Program-made: the position numbers and the translations under genes
DNA from: Arcuatula senhousia
Lineage: Eukaryota > Mollusca > Bivalvia > Mytilida > Mytilidae
Length of the DNA stretch: 64,000 bases
Direction: 5' to 3'
NCBI GenBank assembly: GCA_963971305.1
Contig: OZ020313.1
Location: forward strand, 54,136,203 to 54,200,202
The notes under the pieces: model-generated
What the model saw: only the letters and a program-made list of their open reading frames with translations
Database searches by the model: none
Told to the model about the DNA's origin: nothing
Shown: in pieces, positions 11,401 through 22,874 of the stretch
Layout: every line of letters begins with the position of its first letter
Position numbering within the stretch: position 1 is the stretch's first letter

Positions 11401-12417
11401 GTTTCGGTACGCAAATATTTACGGGACCTTTGGACTTAGATACCGGTATAGGACCGGTAACGAAGTTATGTATTATAAGGTGGACACGCTTTGTTCAAGA
11501 ATCATTCGCAACAGCTAAAATTTTGAACTTTCTACATAGTTACAACATATTCTTCTTGTTTTCAGATTATGTGTGCTTCGGTCAACTCACACGAACAAAA
11601 CAAGATAAAGTAGCGTCATCTTTTTTTTGCTATCTTAACAGGCTCTACATATTAGCTTTAATATATCAAATGGTTTATCTACTCTTACTGATCGACATCA
11701 GGGACAGCAGGGGTTTGCTTGGAGAGCCATCGTTTTAACTTGTATTTATATAGACTAAATTATATAAACTTATTGCAAATTGCGTTATTATATTTCATAT
11801 TTCGTATACCCATCGTGATGCTTCGTAGACCCATCGTATGCTAAACACGACGTCGTATAGCCGTCGTATAAATTCGTGTCTCCTTCGGATCTAATATACC
11901 ATTTTCCAATAAATGTCGGATTTTTATTCCGTGATCGATTTAATTTTACTGTAAACATTACCGTTATGAAAAATCATGTTGGTTTCCAAATGGATAGAAG
12001 AAGGACAAGCCTCGGATTTTATCGTGTCGTCTTGGATAATCCACGTGAAAAATTTAAACAACTAACAGAGATTTAAAAGTTTTTAACGCCATATTCTTAT
12101 AATGTATACCACATCATTTCATACTACGCTATCAAAATCATTCAAATTTGCTTTGATTAGTGTATTTGGTATATCGGAATTGCATTGAGAGCAAGCGATG
12201 TTCAATTCCTTGTCCGGTGACATGTTACTGAAGGTAACAGTAAAATCTGGCAAAATATGACTAAGTAACCAAAATAATCAAAGTGAACAACAATTGGCAA
12301 ATGCACTATTCTCGACTAATCTTGATAACATCGTAATAACTTCGTTAATCGGTTCGCAGCTATTCTTATGTGCTACTTTTCCGATCGCTTAGCCATCGGT
12401 TCTAATCGTATATCTGT
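11401..12417. other. Interior of palindrome, no gene recognised
   Basis: Contains a 129-codon open frame (11349-11738) with no recognisable family features, and TCG-rich sequence (about 11800-11890) resembling the material near 9600-9960. Probably degenerate element sequence. Confidence 0.4.
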
Positions 12418-12766
12418 AGTCGGGTTCGTTCAGAGTAGAAATAAAACAAACTCCAAAAGGTTTAACCTTATTATAACAGATATAAAGATGATCTAAATCT
12501 CTGAAAGATACAAATCAACAATTATGTAAAATTAAATGACAATTTAATTCATGAAAAGCTTAATATAAAACCTCCAATATATTTATCCATGAAATTACAA
12601 TTAACTTGTACTTAAAGTACTTATCAAAAATGTTTTTGAATTAAAATATAAAATATAAAATAAAATATAAATATAAAAACACTTTCAAATACTTTACAAA
12701 GAAAATACTAAACTACTATGAAAATAATAGTTCAAAAAATCTCATTCAATAATTGATAAAAATGAA
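12418..12766 (+). repeat. Direct repeat D, left copy
   Basis: About 340 bp starting TGTAGTCGGGTTCG and running through TTATTATAACAGAT, GATGATCTAAATCTCTGAAA and AATTACAATTAACTTGTACT. It is repeated in the same orientation at 16617-16945. The spacing could suggest LTRs, but I see no coding region, primer binding site or target duplication. Confidence 0.7.
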
Positions 12767-13400
12767 ATAAAATATACCATACCATCAGTGTGACAAGATT
12801 ACATCATGAAAATGTGGAGACTCTGATGGTAAATCTACAAATGAAAACTCTATGTTTTACAAAAATGCAAATACTGGATTTCCAAAATAAATAAAAATAA
12901 AAACCACAATGAACCAAATTTATCAAAGATGAATTTAACCTATACTATAAAAACTTTTATATCAAAAATTGAACTTACTAAATAAGAAAATGAAGAGTAT
13001 GAAATATGAAAAGTAGAAAAATAGACTTTATCCTTTATCCAGAAAAGTAAAAGACTTCAAAAACTTGTAACATATTAACTACTTACAATGGAAGAAAAAA
13101 TAAAGATCCAAAATAAATAGTAATGCAGTTAACAGTTGAACATCAATTTTGTGTCTGATATAAAACTCAAAAATACTGGGCCAATTGCAGAACCGCGAGC
13201 AGTGCCAAATGGCCTCGTTGAAGGCTGCTGGCGGTTGTCCATTGTGGTTTTTCTAAATTGCCGTTTAATTGTGGGCTGTGTCGCGTACACTTATTCCACA
13301 TCTCTTTATTTTCTATTATCACTTTATACTCTTATACAAAAACCAGTTTGACAAGAATACTTCAAAAGAACCTTCAGGAAGAAACCATATAAGTAAATAC
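12767..13400. other. A-rich flank with a family R copy
   Basis: Very A-rich sequence with ATATAAAA-type runs. Positions about 13180-13312 match the dispersed R family (GCGAGCAGTGCCAAATGGCC ... TTATTCCACATCTC). No gene seen. Confidence 0.5.
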
Positions 13401-13405
13401 AAGAA

Positions 13406-16156
13406 CACCCGGGTTAACCCGAGATCGTGAAGTCGGTGGTTATCGTGAACTCGGTTAGGCAAAATGTAAACAAACGAGAATTAACCAATGGGAAAAGAGA
13501 AATTTCGACTAAAATGTAGTCGTTAACGAGGTTAATGTTATCGTTCAACCCGGTTTGTTCCTTTTTACTGTTATCGTGAACCGCGAATTTGTATAATGTA
13601 ATATGTACCAAAAGCTTCTTTTTCTTATCAAATAGTGTTAGTTTAGATGTTTGAAACCTTTGTTAGTGTAACAAATTAACTTTTTGGTCTTTGAAATTAG
13701 AAGTATATCTCATTGCAGATTAAGGAAAGAAACTAAAAAGGGTAAATATAGGTAAAATTACCGGACTATTATAAAATATAATAATTATATAGTAAGGTTG
13801 TCAACCATATGCAATTTACCACTCTCTAATTAATTACAGCCGGTGTTTGGGAAACTTGGGGTATATACATGCGTCCGATTATTTATTTCTGACCCTGTTA
13901 AAGTACTTTATAAAGAATTATCTTACTTTTTTTAATTTACTTTTCCATAACAACTTGGTTTAATTGTTTTGGTCGTGGTCCAAAATCTTGGAACTAAATA
14001 TAAACGGTATGGCAAATTGCAACTTCGAATTCGGGTTTGATTTTTAAGCAAAAAAGGTTCACAAAATCCTTAGACGGACAGACAAACGGACACGAATAGA
14101 TATCATTAACATAATAAACAAACAGCTTATTCAATATTGGCACTATATACATGTGTAGTACAAATGTACGACTAATTAACTTTGTTAATAAAAAAAATGT
14201 CAAGACATAGTGACCGTCTTTTTGTTATACAGAGTGACAGACCTAAAATCATATGCAATCCCAATGCTCTGATGGGACTGCATACTAATGCTACATACCA
14301 AATATCAAAAGGCTGCGATAAGTAGTTGTTGAGTTAATTGATTTTTAACTTCGTGGAATCCAGCAAAAAGAGGGACGTTTGCGACCCTTAATCATATTAT
14401 TGACCTTAATAATTAATTATCAATCTTATGGCAGTCGATATGTACAGAATATTTAACATGAAAAGGGCTTCACCTGGTTCCGAATCCGTGCGGTGCACGG
14501 GAGGCGAATATGGCCCACAAAGGCGCAAAGCTTGTCGGAAAAAGTCCACTTAAGAGCGCTTAGAAACGCCTGACATTGGATCCGTTCGCTTAGCCCATAA
14601 AACGACTGGGATATGTGCCTAAGGTGGTTGAATGGGACAGCCCTGTCATAATGAATACCGAAGTCATCATGCTATAATTCGGAAAACCTGACCGCAAACC
14701 ATAGTGGGTCAAGGTGAGTGAATAGGGCCAGTGGCTGATCCAGAAATTTTGAAAGGGGAGGGCGCGCAATTAGGAGTCTTTGGGACTTCTATTTAATACA
14801 GTTCCTAACCAAATTTTCCTGTAAAACGGGAGGGAGTGCGCCCGCCACGCCAGTCCTTAACCCACCTTTGATTAGTCATACTTCATGCACGTAAAAGATC
14901 ACTTTGAGGATCGCAAAGTAATTCATCAAATATAAGCAAAATTTTCCGCCCCTAACCACCTCGCCCTTTATCCTGTGGTTTTCGAAATTTACAGTTCTTT
15001 TGTTTCCCACCCAAACCCTTTTTTGTCGCTCAGTGTGTGTCGGTTCAACAGGATTCAGTATTGTATCAGTAACCCGGCAGATAAGGATTGCCTATGTGAA
15101 CCTGGTTAAGGGTTGGCTATATCCCACTCTGTTAAGTGTTCAAACTAGTTTATGACCTCATTTCAGGTAAGGTTTCTTCATTGTCAGTCACCATAGGTTA
15201 AAGTTTCAGATCATGCGATTTTTTTTAAGGGGGGAGGGTTTAGTTATTTTCTGGGTACATTGGCCTATAGTGCATTGGGGGTACATTAGTCTTATGAGTT
15301 GGTACATTTCCTTCTCGTTTATGGTCGTACATTAGCATTTTCGCATGGCATACATGACTAAATATTTTTATTGAATGCCTTATTCTTTATATAGCAGAAA
15401 TCCTTTTCAATGTTTATCTGAACCTGTGCTGTCAAAACATATTTCTAATAAAAAAAAGATTTATCATGTTTTTGTTTTTTTATCGGAAATGATCGGTCAC
15501 TGTGCAAAAGTATGCTGTTAAAATCGTATACAAATACTTTAAGTGTGTAGGTCTATGATAAAGATTTACTGGCATCGCAATAATGTTAAAATATAAGTAT
15601 TTCGGTAAAACTGGTTTTAGTTTGTCATCAAAACAATGCTCGTTTGATTCAGTCCAGAAAAGCAAGAGGTATAGGTTGTACACGGTTTTTTAATTTGTGA
15701 TTTTAGATTTGTTTTATTTTGTCACAACAATTTGTATATTGTATGAATCTGCACACTCCGTTTATTATTTTATGGGGTGTTAACAACTATTAAGGAAATA
15801 CCTTTTATGTATTTTTTTAATGATGATAAAGAAAATACTTCATAAATCGTTAGCGCACAAATCCAGGAATTCCGTTCCAAAACGTTCATTTTAATTCTTT
15901 TGTTTTAACAGTGTCATTAAAACATATGCAGTACGTTTTAAAACTAGAAGTTACCGTTGAAGGCATATGTGACCATGTTATGTTGACGATAACTTAAACC
16001 GAGTTACACGATAACAGCTTTGATTTTTAACCGCGTTAACGACTACATTTTAGTCAAAATTTCTCTTTTCCCATTGGTCAATTATCGTTTGTTTACATTT
16101 TGCTTAACCGAGTTCACGATAACCACCGACTTCACGATCTCGGGTTAACCCGGGTG
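13406..16156. mobile_element. 2751-bp TIR DNA transposon, non-autonomous
   Basis: Both ends are CACCCGGGTTAACCCGAGAT on their own strands, and the inverted repeats extend about 130 bp with only a few differences. The element is flanked by AAGAA at 13401-13405 and 16157-16161, a 5-bp target duplication. Copies of a GTTATCGTGAAC(T/C)CGG-like motif recur within and just inside the TIRs and may be transposase binding sites. There is no frame longer than about 70 codons inside, so no transposase. CAC ends with a 5-bp duplication fit Transib-like or 5-bp hAT-like elements, but the family is unassigned. Confidence 0.8.
14460..14735. other. Higher-GC island inside the transposon
   Basis: About 270 bp (from TTCACCTGGTTCCGAATCCG to GGTCAAGGTGAGTG) is visibly richer in G and C than its surroundings. 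GGTTCCGAATCC resembles a pol III B box (GGTTCGANTCC) with one extra base, but I find no matching A box or cloverleaf. Immediately downstream (about 14735-14860) is a relative of the MITE at 470-650. Confidence 0.3.
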
Positions 16157-16527
16157 AAGAAAGAATGACCAAATAAGGAACATGGGGTGATATGCACATA
16201 GCCACTGGACTGACACATGAAATCTGATCACATGTGCAACAAAGCATATCTGTTGAAGAAAAATATAATGATAAGTTCAAAACATGAAATTCAATATAAA
16301 ACATCAAATAATCATATAATCAAATACAATCATATATATCCTGAAATATAAATATAATAAATATCAGAATATCAATCTGAAATATAAAATATGAATGATA
16401 TGCATATCTACTGCAATACACATCAACCTGTCATAAACAGTAATATAAAGAGCAAAGAAGGATAACTCTAACTTACCTATATGACCATATAGTCATCAGC
16501 TATCAAGAAGCTACAATAAATCAATCA

Positions 16528-17022
16528 TGACAAAAATATATATACAATGAAATAAGAAATAAAACACAAAGATCAAAATCTATGCCGGTCACACAGGCCT
16601 ACGTGGGCGCCATTTTGTAGCCGGGTTCGATTAGTGGGAAGAAATCAAACAAAACTCCATAAGGTTTAACTTTATTATAACAGATATATATTAAGATGAT
16701 CTAAATCTCTGAAAAATACAAATCAACAATTAAGTAAAATTAAATGACAATTTAATTCATGAAAAGCTAAATATAAAGACTCCAATATATTTATCCATGA
16801 AATTACAATTAACTTGTACTTAAAGTACTTATCAAAAATGTCTTTGAATTAAATATAAAAACACTTTCAAATACTTTACAAAGAAAATACTAAACTACTT
16901 TGAAAATAATAGTTCCAAAACTCTCATTCAATAATTGATTAAAAAAAAGCATAAAACTGTGTGGCCGGCATAGATTTTGATTTTTGTGTTTTATTTCTTA
17001 TTTCATTGTATATATATTTTTG
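16528..17022. repeat. Palindrome enclosing the right D repeat
   Basis: About 65-70 bp at 16528-16600 (ATATATACAATGAAATAAG ... ATCTATGCCGGTCACACAG) is repeated inverted at 16958-17022. Between them lies the right copy of direct repeat D (16617-16945). The arms are nearly identical, so this hairpin is recent. Sequence from 16162 to 16527 is AT-rich with nothing recognised. Confidence 0.75.
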
Positions 17023-18262
17023 AAACGGAATGTAAACTTGATCTCAGTAACCGGTAATTGTGAATTGGCCATACAGTACATACCAAAAAGCAGTTTAATA
17101 ACTAAAAGAAAAAAGTGTAGGAAACTGATATTTCAGTGAAATTCCAAAGTTCAAAGGGTCCGGTTAACACAGGGGTACGTTGCTCCCAGGTTGTTGTCAT
17201 CACTCAAGAAATATAAAGGATCTTAACCCTGTAAAAAATTGCGGACCGGAACAACGCGTTAACTTGATCTTTAACTCATCATGGTAAGACTCACATACCA
17301 AAAATCAGTTTAGAAATATTAAGGATCTTAACTCTGTAAAAAAATGCGGACCGGAACAACGCGTTAACTTGATCTTTAACTCATCATGGTAAGACTCACA
17401 TACCAAAAATCAGTTTAAAGTTTAATTTCTATATATAAGGTTTAAAAAAGTGCGAAAAGTTATTGTGACAGCGAGACGACCGGGCCGGACAGACACACAA
17501 ACGGGCAGACGTAGTGCAAATTTAAAGTCCCCTTCGGCTTTTGTCGGTAGGGGACTGATAAAAACTAAAGTAAGTTTAAAATGTTTAAACCTGTATTTCT
17601 GATATTGAAATTTAAGTATTAAAAGGTGCCACAAAAGCCTGGACGAGGACGCGATAGAGAGAAGCGCCTGGCTGGAAAGAACAGGACGAAAAGAAAAGCG
17701 TCACTGAGAAGATTCTAGATCCAGACTGTCTTCGCTTTGTTTTGTCCTTTTTTCTTGTACTTTTGAGACTGATCATTCTAGTTTCATTTTTTTTTAATTT
17801 CCTTTATCAATTTTTCGAAACTAAAAAAAATATGAATAAAGAATTAATATGGATACTTGTATCTCAAGCTGTATCGTGTATCCATCGGGGACAAAATCGG
17901 GATAGTGTGACGCCAGCATTAATAAATGTCTATATAAGACACTTTTGACACGTTTGATATTTTTTTTTACTTCAGAAATCGTACTGCTTTGACCAGTGCC
18001 GTGTTTCCATCTCCATGCCATTACTCTATGCCATTACATTAGTTACGACGGATATACGAATACAAAGCGAGGTTTTTGCGACGCCGTGTTTCCTTCGCAC
18101 CACCTACGGAGAGCATCGTAAGATAAATTAAGCCGACGACACTTAGAAGGCAACACGAAATCAGAAGATGCTTTCACGAAGGCATTACGATAGAAAGGAT
18201 GGATTAACGAACACAACACGAACAAGGACCTTTGCAAGAACCTTCGGGAGTTTTTTAACATG
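17020..18262 (-). repeat. Right arm of large inverted repeat
   Basis: Reverse complement of the blocks at 9751-11400. It lacks the TTAA MITE of the left arm and instead carries a local tandem duplication of about 105 bp (about 17210-17312 and 17313-17418, both containing GCGGACCGGAACAACGCGTT). Block order differs from the left arm at about 17870-17945, where the TGCTGGCGTCACAC motif sits. The arm ends at AACATG, next to an H element. Confidence 0.8.
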
Positions 18263-19190
18263 TAGGCCCAAATCATGAAAAAAACGTTATTTTCTTTAAT
18301 AATTGATAAACTTATTTGTTTGGTCATTGTTGTAATATTTTTTGGCTTCTGTTTTTGTTTTATCAAATCTAATATACTACAGGTTTTCCAAGTTTTTTTT
18401 CCTCCTAGCGTGTCATCCAGAAAAGCGCTTCTCACGCAGTGAAATTTTGCATTGTACATTTATCAAAATCATTTCAATGTGTGGATCGTGTCTGTCTGGC
18501 ACATATTCCATATTCTTTCGTATTTAATATTTAATTTGACCCTATGAAAACTTTTGTAGAGCTAAATGAGCTGAACATTTAAGCAAGCAACAACTTTTCT
18601 CCATCCGTAATAGTTTTCATTCTGTAATCCAAAAACATGCCGACCAACCGACATAGCCGCTATTTCTATATAGAACAGGGGGGCTGACCATAGTTTTTGT
18701 TTATACCTCAAAAAGTTCAAGAGATAGAGAAAATCTGAAGCAAGTCTTCCTTTAGCCGAAGTTGTGGGACGAATCTTTATTGAAATTATTTCCTTATTTC
18801 CCCTTAATCGTCAAAATTGACATTTTCACAGTTTTTTAACCTTATCTATAAAAACTGTAAAAGCTAGAGAAAAAGTTAACATTTCAAAATTGTTCAGTTC
18901 ATTGAGATCTACAAAATGATTTCAGGGTCAAAATTGTCAGATCCACCCTTTAAGAGTTATCCTCCTTTAACTGTTTTCAATCAATTTTACCCTGTTTGTT
19001 TTTTTTCAAACGGAAAGCTTTGTAAGTTTGTATTCTTGATCTTAAGAGTGTTTTCTATCCAAACTAGTTTTTTTAAGGTTACTTAACAATTACATGTAGA
19101 CCATGTTGCCCGCTAGGTAAGAGGCTTAAGCATAAGAGATCAGGTGAACGATTCAGGCCCCTAGAAGCCTCTTGTTTTTTTTTTGGTTTT
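18263..19190 (+). mobile_element. Tandem-core element H2 with inserted family F
   Basis: It carries the H-family core (TTTGTAGAGCTAAATGAGCT and so on) and ends with CAGGTGAACGATTC plus a slightly decayed terminal hairpin (about 19150-19172). Positions about 18290-18533 are a copy of repeat family F (see 61031-61757), which replaces the usual H sequence there. In this F copy, 13 bases covering the hammerhead CTGATGA and the start of stem II are missing. Confidence 0.6.
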
Positions 19191-19800
19191 TTGTCTGACT
19201 GTTCTCTGTTGCGTATCTTAAGGATTTCGTTTTTTAGATATTCCTCGTATTTTATGTCTACTGATTTTGTCTTGGACTTTTTTAGACTTCCGATATACTA
19301 CAGATTGTAGGAGGTCCGCTTCATATTTGGATTTTTTTCTCGAAATTAACAAACTAGGAAGGCTTTTGACAAACGTGATGACTCCAACTTTCCAATAGTT
19401 AACTTTCCCTTTCTATAATAAAATTCCGTCCGCTCCAGCATATGGGGTTTACGTATCACAATTGATTCGTTATTCCAGAGCATGTGGGGAGTTCAAAGAC
19501 TTCCTTGATAGAGTTACACGGCTGACAGGCAGATTGTTAACACAGGGGTACGTTGCTCTCAGGTTGTTGTCATCACTCAAGAAATTTTACGGAAGACATC
19601 ATATGCTTGTAAACAAATACGGGATTTCTATCTCTCAGATGAGCACAGATGTTGGTTTGACATAGAGTTTAGTAATGTCATCTTTTCCGAATTTGACGAA
19701 CACTAAATCGATCTTTGGCAACGTGAAGGGTGTGCTATAGCAAGCAGAAACTGCTTACTCTTCTGGAGCACCTCAGTTCACTTTCGTTTCGACTTGAGTT
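19191..19800 (+). pseudogene. Penelope-like RT remnant (PLE-B), unit 1
   Basis: The plus-strand frame 19462-19665 encodes an RT thumb/C-terminal segment (VSQLIRYSRACGEFKDFL ... RLLSSLKKFYGRHHMLVNKY) ending at a stop. Upstream, from about 19255, broken frames give a shared RDD.NFPIVNF segment. It is related to, but distinct from, PLE-A. The same remnant occurs at 51038-51830 and as a stub near 39725, so it predates the segmental duplication. The catalytic motifs are absent. Confidence 0.7.
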
Positions 19801-20680
19801 CACGTTGCTGAATTCGGTTTTGTTGTTATGTGTGTGTGTATGTTTTATGTTGTTGTGTGGTTTGTTTCGTTCTGATGATTTTTTGTCTACCGGTTTTGTC
19901 TTTGTCTTTACGGTTTTATTATGTTGATTACCCCTTTGGTACACCTTTGCTTCTTAAACGCTTTATTGTACCTCCTTTGTTCCCTTCTTTGGTGTTTTGC
20001 ATTTTTATATTTTAATTCAAAACAGTAGAGTATATTTGTCAGTATGCTCCAGTAATTATGCAGTACGTTTGAATATTTTTTTATCACCTAGATTAATGCA
20101 ATTTTTGTTCCAATGACAGCAATGTATGAAGCAAAACTTTGAGACATTTTTATTTCTTTTTTGCCATTTAAAAGTAAAAACAATTTATTCATATTTTAGA
20201 AACAGTTTTATCAACATGTAGTACCCAAATAAATCGTGTATGTGATGATACAAAAAAGTTTACCCTGGTCTTTTTATTTTTTTTTTTTTTGCTTGTTTGG
20301 ATATTTGTTTTAGCTTTTTTTCAGAATTCCCTCAAAATGCTGATTTTCTTCATTCATTACAAAATAGGGTTAAATTTCATTAGCTGTGTTAATATTCAAC
20401 ATAACTTTCAAAAGGCCAAAAATAAAAGCCTAAAAATAATATATCCATTATCCATTTATCCAAAAAATATATCTTTAATCCGTCTGCAATTCACGAAATA
20501 GAGTCCAAATTATTTTATTTGTCTTTGTTCTTTGCACAAACTTCTTATTTAAAACCATTAAACTATGCTTGTGTAGTAACGATTCAGAACTGACTTTACT
20601 TTACACAAAGCTCATAATTAAAAATTTAAATTTCAGACAGTCTAAAAAATTGAAACAGAATATAAAAGAGTAAAACACTT
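19801..20680. other. Conserved 3' flank of TRIM-like copy 1
   Basis: A block running from TTTTGTTGTTATGTGTGTG to the stop codon of the gene, shared by all four gene copies (19801, 28640, 39940 and 51920 onward). On the gene strand it contains a canonical AATAAA (complement of TTTATT at 20514-20519), about 160 bp after the stop, which may be the polyadenylation signal. The same signal is present at 29333-29343 and 40629-40634, but reads AATAAG in copy 4 (about 52612). Confidence 0.6.
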
Positions 20681-22366
20681 CTAATTCACTTTGTAAAGAA
20701 ATAACTTCTGATCCCAGTTTGTCACACGAATCCGATTAGTATTCCTATCATATTCTACTACTGATGGACGAATTAACCCATCTTTGTCAGTCAACAACAC
20801 GCAGTGACGATCACCGTCTGGTGATATAACGATAACGTTCTTGGAGTGACATCCAACAACGTACACGTACCCGTGAGTATCAATGGAAATTCCTACAGGT
20901 GCACGCAAGACCTTTTCGTTCTTAAACACCCACTTTGCTGTGCCGTCCACGCAACAACAGGTCACGGTATGTGCATTATTGTTAGTATAGTAAAGTTTGT
21001 CTTGATGTGTTGTGATGTAGGAGAACGGTGACATGTCAGGTATCATCTTGATCGTCGTTATCTCCCCACTGTCTATATTCGTTTTACATATTCCGACATC
21101 TCTGGCACAGTAGATAAGGTCTCCGTCCTTGTATGTAATGCCGTAGTTCGTGGTGTTGGTCGGAATAGATCGGATAATCTTTCTTGTGTCTATGTTGACT
21201 ATATTAATAAAGCGTTTGTCGTCCCATCCCGTTGTTACTGCCAAGGTATTGGTGGACGGTATATGTGTTATATCGATGATTATATAAGGTTTGACATTAA
21301 TATGGCAATCCACTGTACCATCCTCTGTCACCAATACGATGCATTTATCAGCATTACTTGTAACGGCAAATCTACCATCAGGAAGGAAACAACATCCATA
21401 CAACCAGTTTTTCTTAACGTCAATGGATCTGATAAGATCAAGCCTTATACTGTCAATAGACCTGACACTGGGAACATGGAGCTGTGCCTGTTTATGTTTT
21501 CTTTTCTTGAGAACAATCTTACATGGAGTAGAACTCATGGATACGCGACCGAACGTTGGTAAATATTTTTCTATCTTTGTTAAAGCCAATTCGGCGGAAA
21601 GAGAAATATGTTCTAGATCTCTACTTGAACAAATATTTTCAAGGTATTCATTATTAGACAATGTAAGCTTCTCCGTTTTCTTCATTGAAAGGAAGATTTG
21701 TAGATCGGACGCGTGATCTTTCAGAGTTGATAAACTACACTGCATCTCTACTATCTCTTTTTCTTTCTTTTCTAATAATACAACCAGGCCTTGGATTTTT
21801 GTGGTGTGAAGTTTTTCTACTTCTGTCAATTCATGTAATATTTGAGCTTCAAGTTTGTCAAGATGGTCGTTAACTTTCTTTCTCGTTTCTTTTATTTCTG
21901 TCTGAATCTTGTTCTTTTGCTTTTGTATTAGCGATAAGTTTTGTTGTCGATCTGTAATGATCATTGAGATGTTTTCTTTGTTTTCCTTTAAGTTTGCCTC
22001 GCATTCTGCAAGAGCATTGGAATTCTTCACCTCGCCCACTACTTCATCAACAGGTAACATGCCCTTACATTCCTTGTGTTTTCCCAAAATACATTTCAGA
22101 CAACAGGCACACTCGTGTTCGCCACAGTAGGTTTGATATCGCTCTTTGTGTTCCGGACAGGTGTGAGATATTTTCAGTACGTCGGGAGGAAGCTGTTTGT
22201 ATACTTCGATAGGGGTCATCTGGTGCTCGTTTGATCCTTTAGAGGCTAAATGTCGCTGCTGGCAGTCGATGCATAACGCCTCGTCACAGTTAACACACCA
22301 GACTGTGGATGGTACCGAAAATCCGAGAGTCTCACACACCCCACAGAGAGTACAGTTACTTGCCAT
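20681..22366 (-). CDS. TRIM-like B-box/NHL-propeller protein, copy 1
   Basis: A 561-residue open frame with no intron in the coding part. Residues 5-48 form a B-box1-like cysteine cluster (C5, C8, C11, C24, C27, C32, C35, H39, H48). Residues 70-100 form B-box 2 (C70, H73, C81, H84, C89, C92, H97). Residues about 115-235 are charged and heptad-like, as in a coiled coil. Residues about 315-561 form six repeats typical of an NHL-like beta-propeller. There is no RING, so intrinsic E3 ligase activity is unlikely. Such proteins usually oligomerise through the coiled coil and bind ligands through the propeller. Expanded bivalve TRIM-like genes are often linked to innate immunity, but no function is shown here. 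The ATG is supported by conservation in four copies and by a TTTTCAG acceptor-like sequence just before it. Confidence 0.9.
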   Translation of the reverse strand: MASNCTLCGVCETLGFSVPSTVWCVNCDEALCIDCQQRHLASKGSNEHQMTPIEVYKQLPPDVLKISHTCPEHKERYQTYCGEHECACCLKCILGKHKECKGMLPVDEVVGEVKNSNALAECEANLKENKENISMIITDRQQNLSLIQKQKNKIQTEIKETRKKVNDHLDKLEAQILHELTEVEKLHTTKIQGLVVLLEKKEKEIVEMQCSLSTLKDHASDLQIFLSMKKTEKLTLSNNEYLENICSSRDLEHISLSAELALTKIEKYLPTFGRVSMSSTPCKIVLKKRKHKQAQLHVPSVRSIDSIRLDLIRSIDVKKNWLYGCCFLPDGRFAVTSNADKCIVLVTEDGTVDCHINVKPYIIIDITHIPSTNTLAVTTGWDDKRFINIVNIDTRKIIRSIPTNTTNYGITYKDGDLIYCARDVGICKTNIDSGEITTIKMIPDMSPFSYITTHQDKLYYTNNNAHTVTCCCVDGTAKWVFKNEKVLRAPVGISIDTHGYVYVVGCHSKNVIVISPDGDRHCVLLTDKDGLIRPSVVEYDRNTNRIRVTNWDQKLFLYKVN

Positions 22367-22369
22367 ATT

Positions 22370-22377
22370 CTGAAAAC
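22370..22377 (-). promoter_or_regulatory. Putative 3' splice site before the ATG, copy 1
   Basis: On the gene strand GTTTTCAG precedes AATATGG, with a T-rich tract upstream. It is conserved at 31189-31196 and 42485-42492, and as GATTTCAG at 54465-54472. This implies an intron between an untranslated 5' exon and the coding exon. The donor is not identified. Confidence 0.5.
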
Positions 22378-22719
22378 ATAATTGATGAAAAACTAAATCA
22401 CAATGTCAATGTCTTTTTTATATTTTTACATTCAAATACTCTATCGGTTCCTCTCTGCTTGTTACTAATGATTCTGTTTTCCTCTTTTACTTGTGTCTGC
22501 TTTGTGTTTTGAAGTTATCTTTTATTATACGAGTTAAGTATTTATACATTCTATATAAAACTATGACACCCTGTTTGGTGTTTTTTTTATTTTCAATTGA
22601 TTTTGTTTTTCTGTTTTTGTTATAATTTATTGATTAAGGTAGAGATTCTCTGCCTACAACAGTCGTATTAAGTGGTGGTATTGAGTCTACCCATTTTATT
22701 TGATCGTTTATTGATAGAT

Positions 22720-22872
22720 ATGCGCACATCAGCTGCAGCCTAGATTCACAGCCATCATTCGGTTCCGCGAGTTTGTGCCTCGTGAAGGAATCGATGACGA
22801 TGGCAAAGTGTAGAAAGCCGCTCGACAAAGGAGGACCCAAAGTCCTAGTGTTGTATGGCAGTCTCCATAATA
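22720..22872. other. Conserved 150-bp block upstream of copy 1
   Basis: Shared by all four units (also 31650-31805, 42830-42980 and 54800-54950), about 0.35-0.5 kb upstream of the gene. One plus-strand frame, SLCLVKES(I/M)T...AKCRK.LDKGGPK, stays open in three copies and is interrupted by a stop in copy 4. It may be a promoter or 5' exon region for the minus-strand gene, or a remnant of an unrelated coding exon. I cannot assign it. Confidence 0.5.
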
Positions 22873-22874
22873 TA

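Noticed and set aside
11349..11738. 129-codon plus-strand frame within the palindrome
   Set aside because: Part of it lies in an inverted repeat arm whose other copy does not preserve a frame, and the sequence shows no recognisable domain.
14460..14735. tRNA or other pol III gene in the GC-richer island
   Set aside because: Only a B-box-like string with an extra base; no A box, cloverleaf or terminator that I can fold by eye.
12418..16945. LTR retrotransposon bounded by direct repeats 12418-12766 and 16617-16945
   Set aside because: No gag/pol frames, primer binding site or flanking duplication. The interior is mostly a separate TIR transposon and the right repeat sits inside a palindrome.
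9582..17921. A single 8.3-kb TTAA element with TGCTGGCGTCACAC ends
   Set aside because: Arm block B (9751-10110) lies inside the left motif but its inverted partner (17945-18262) lies outside the right motif, so the two motifs do not bound one simple element.
21964..22212. 82-codon plus-strand frame present opposite all four genes
   Set aside because: Conserved only because the B-box coding strand is conserved; no independent signal.
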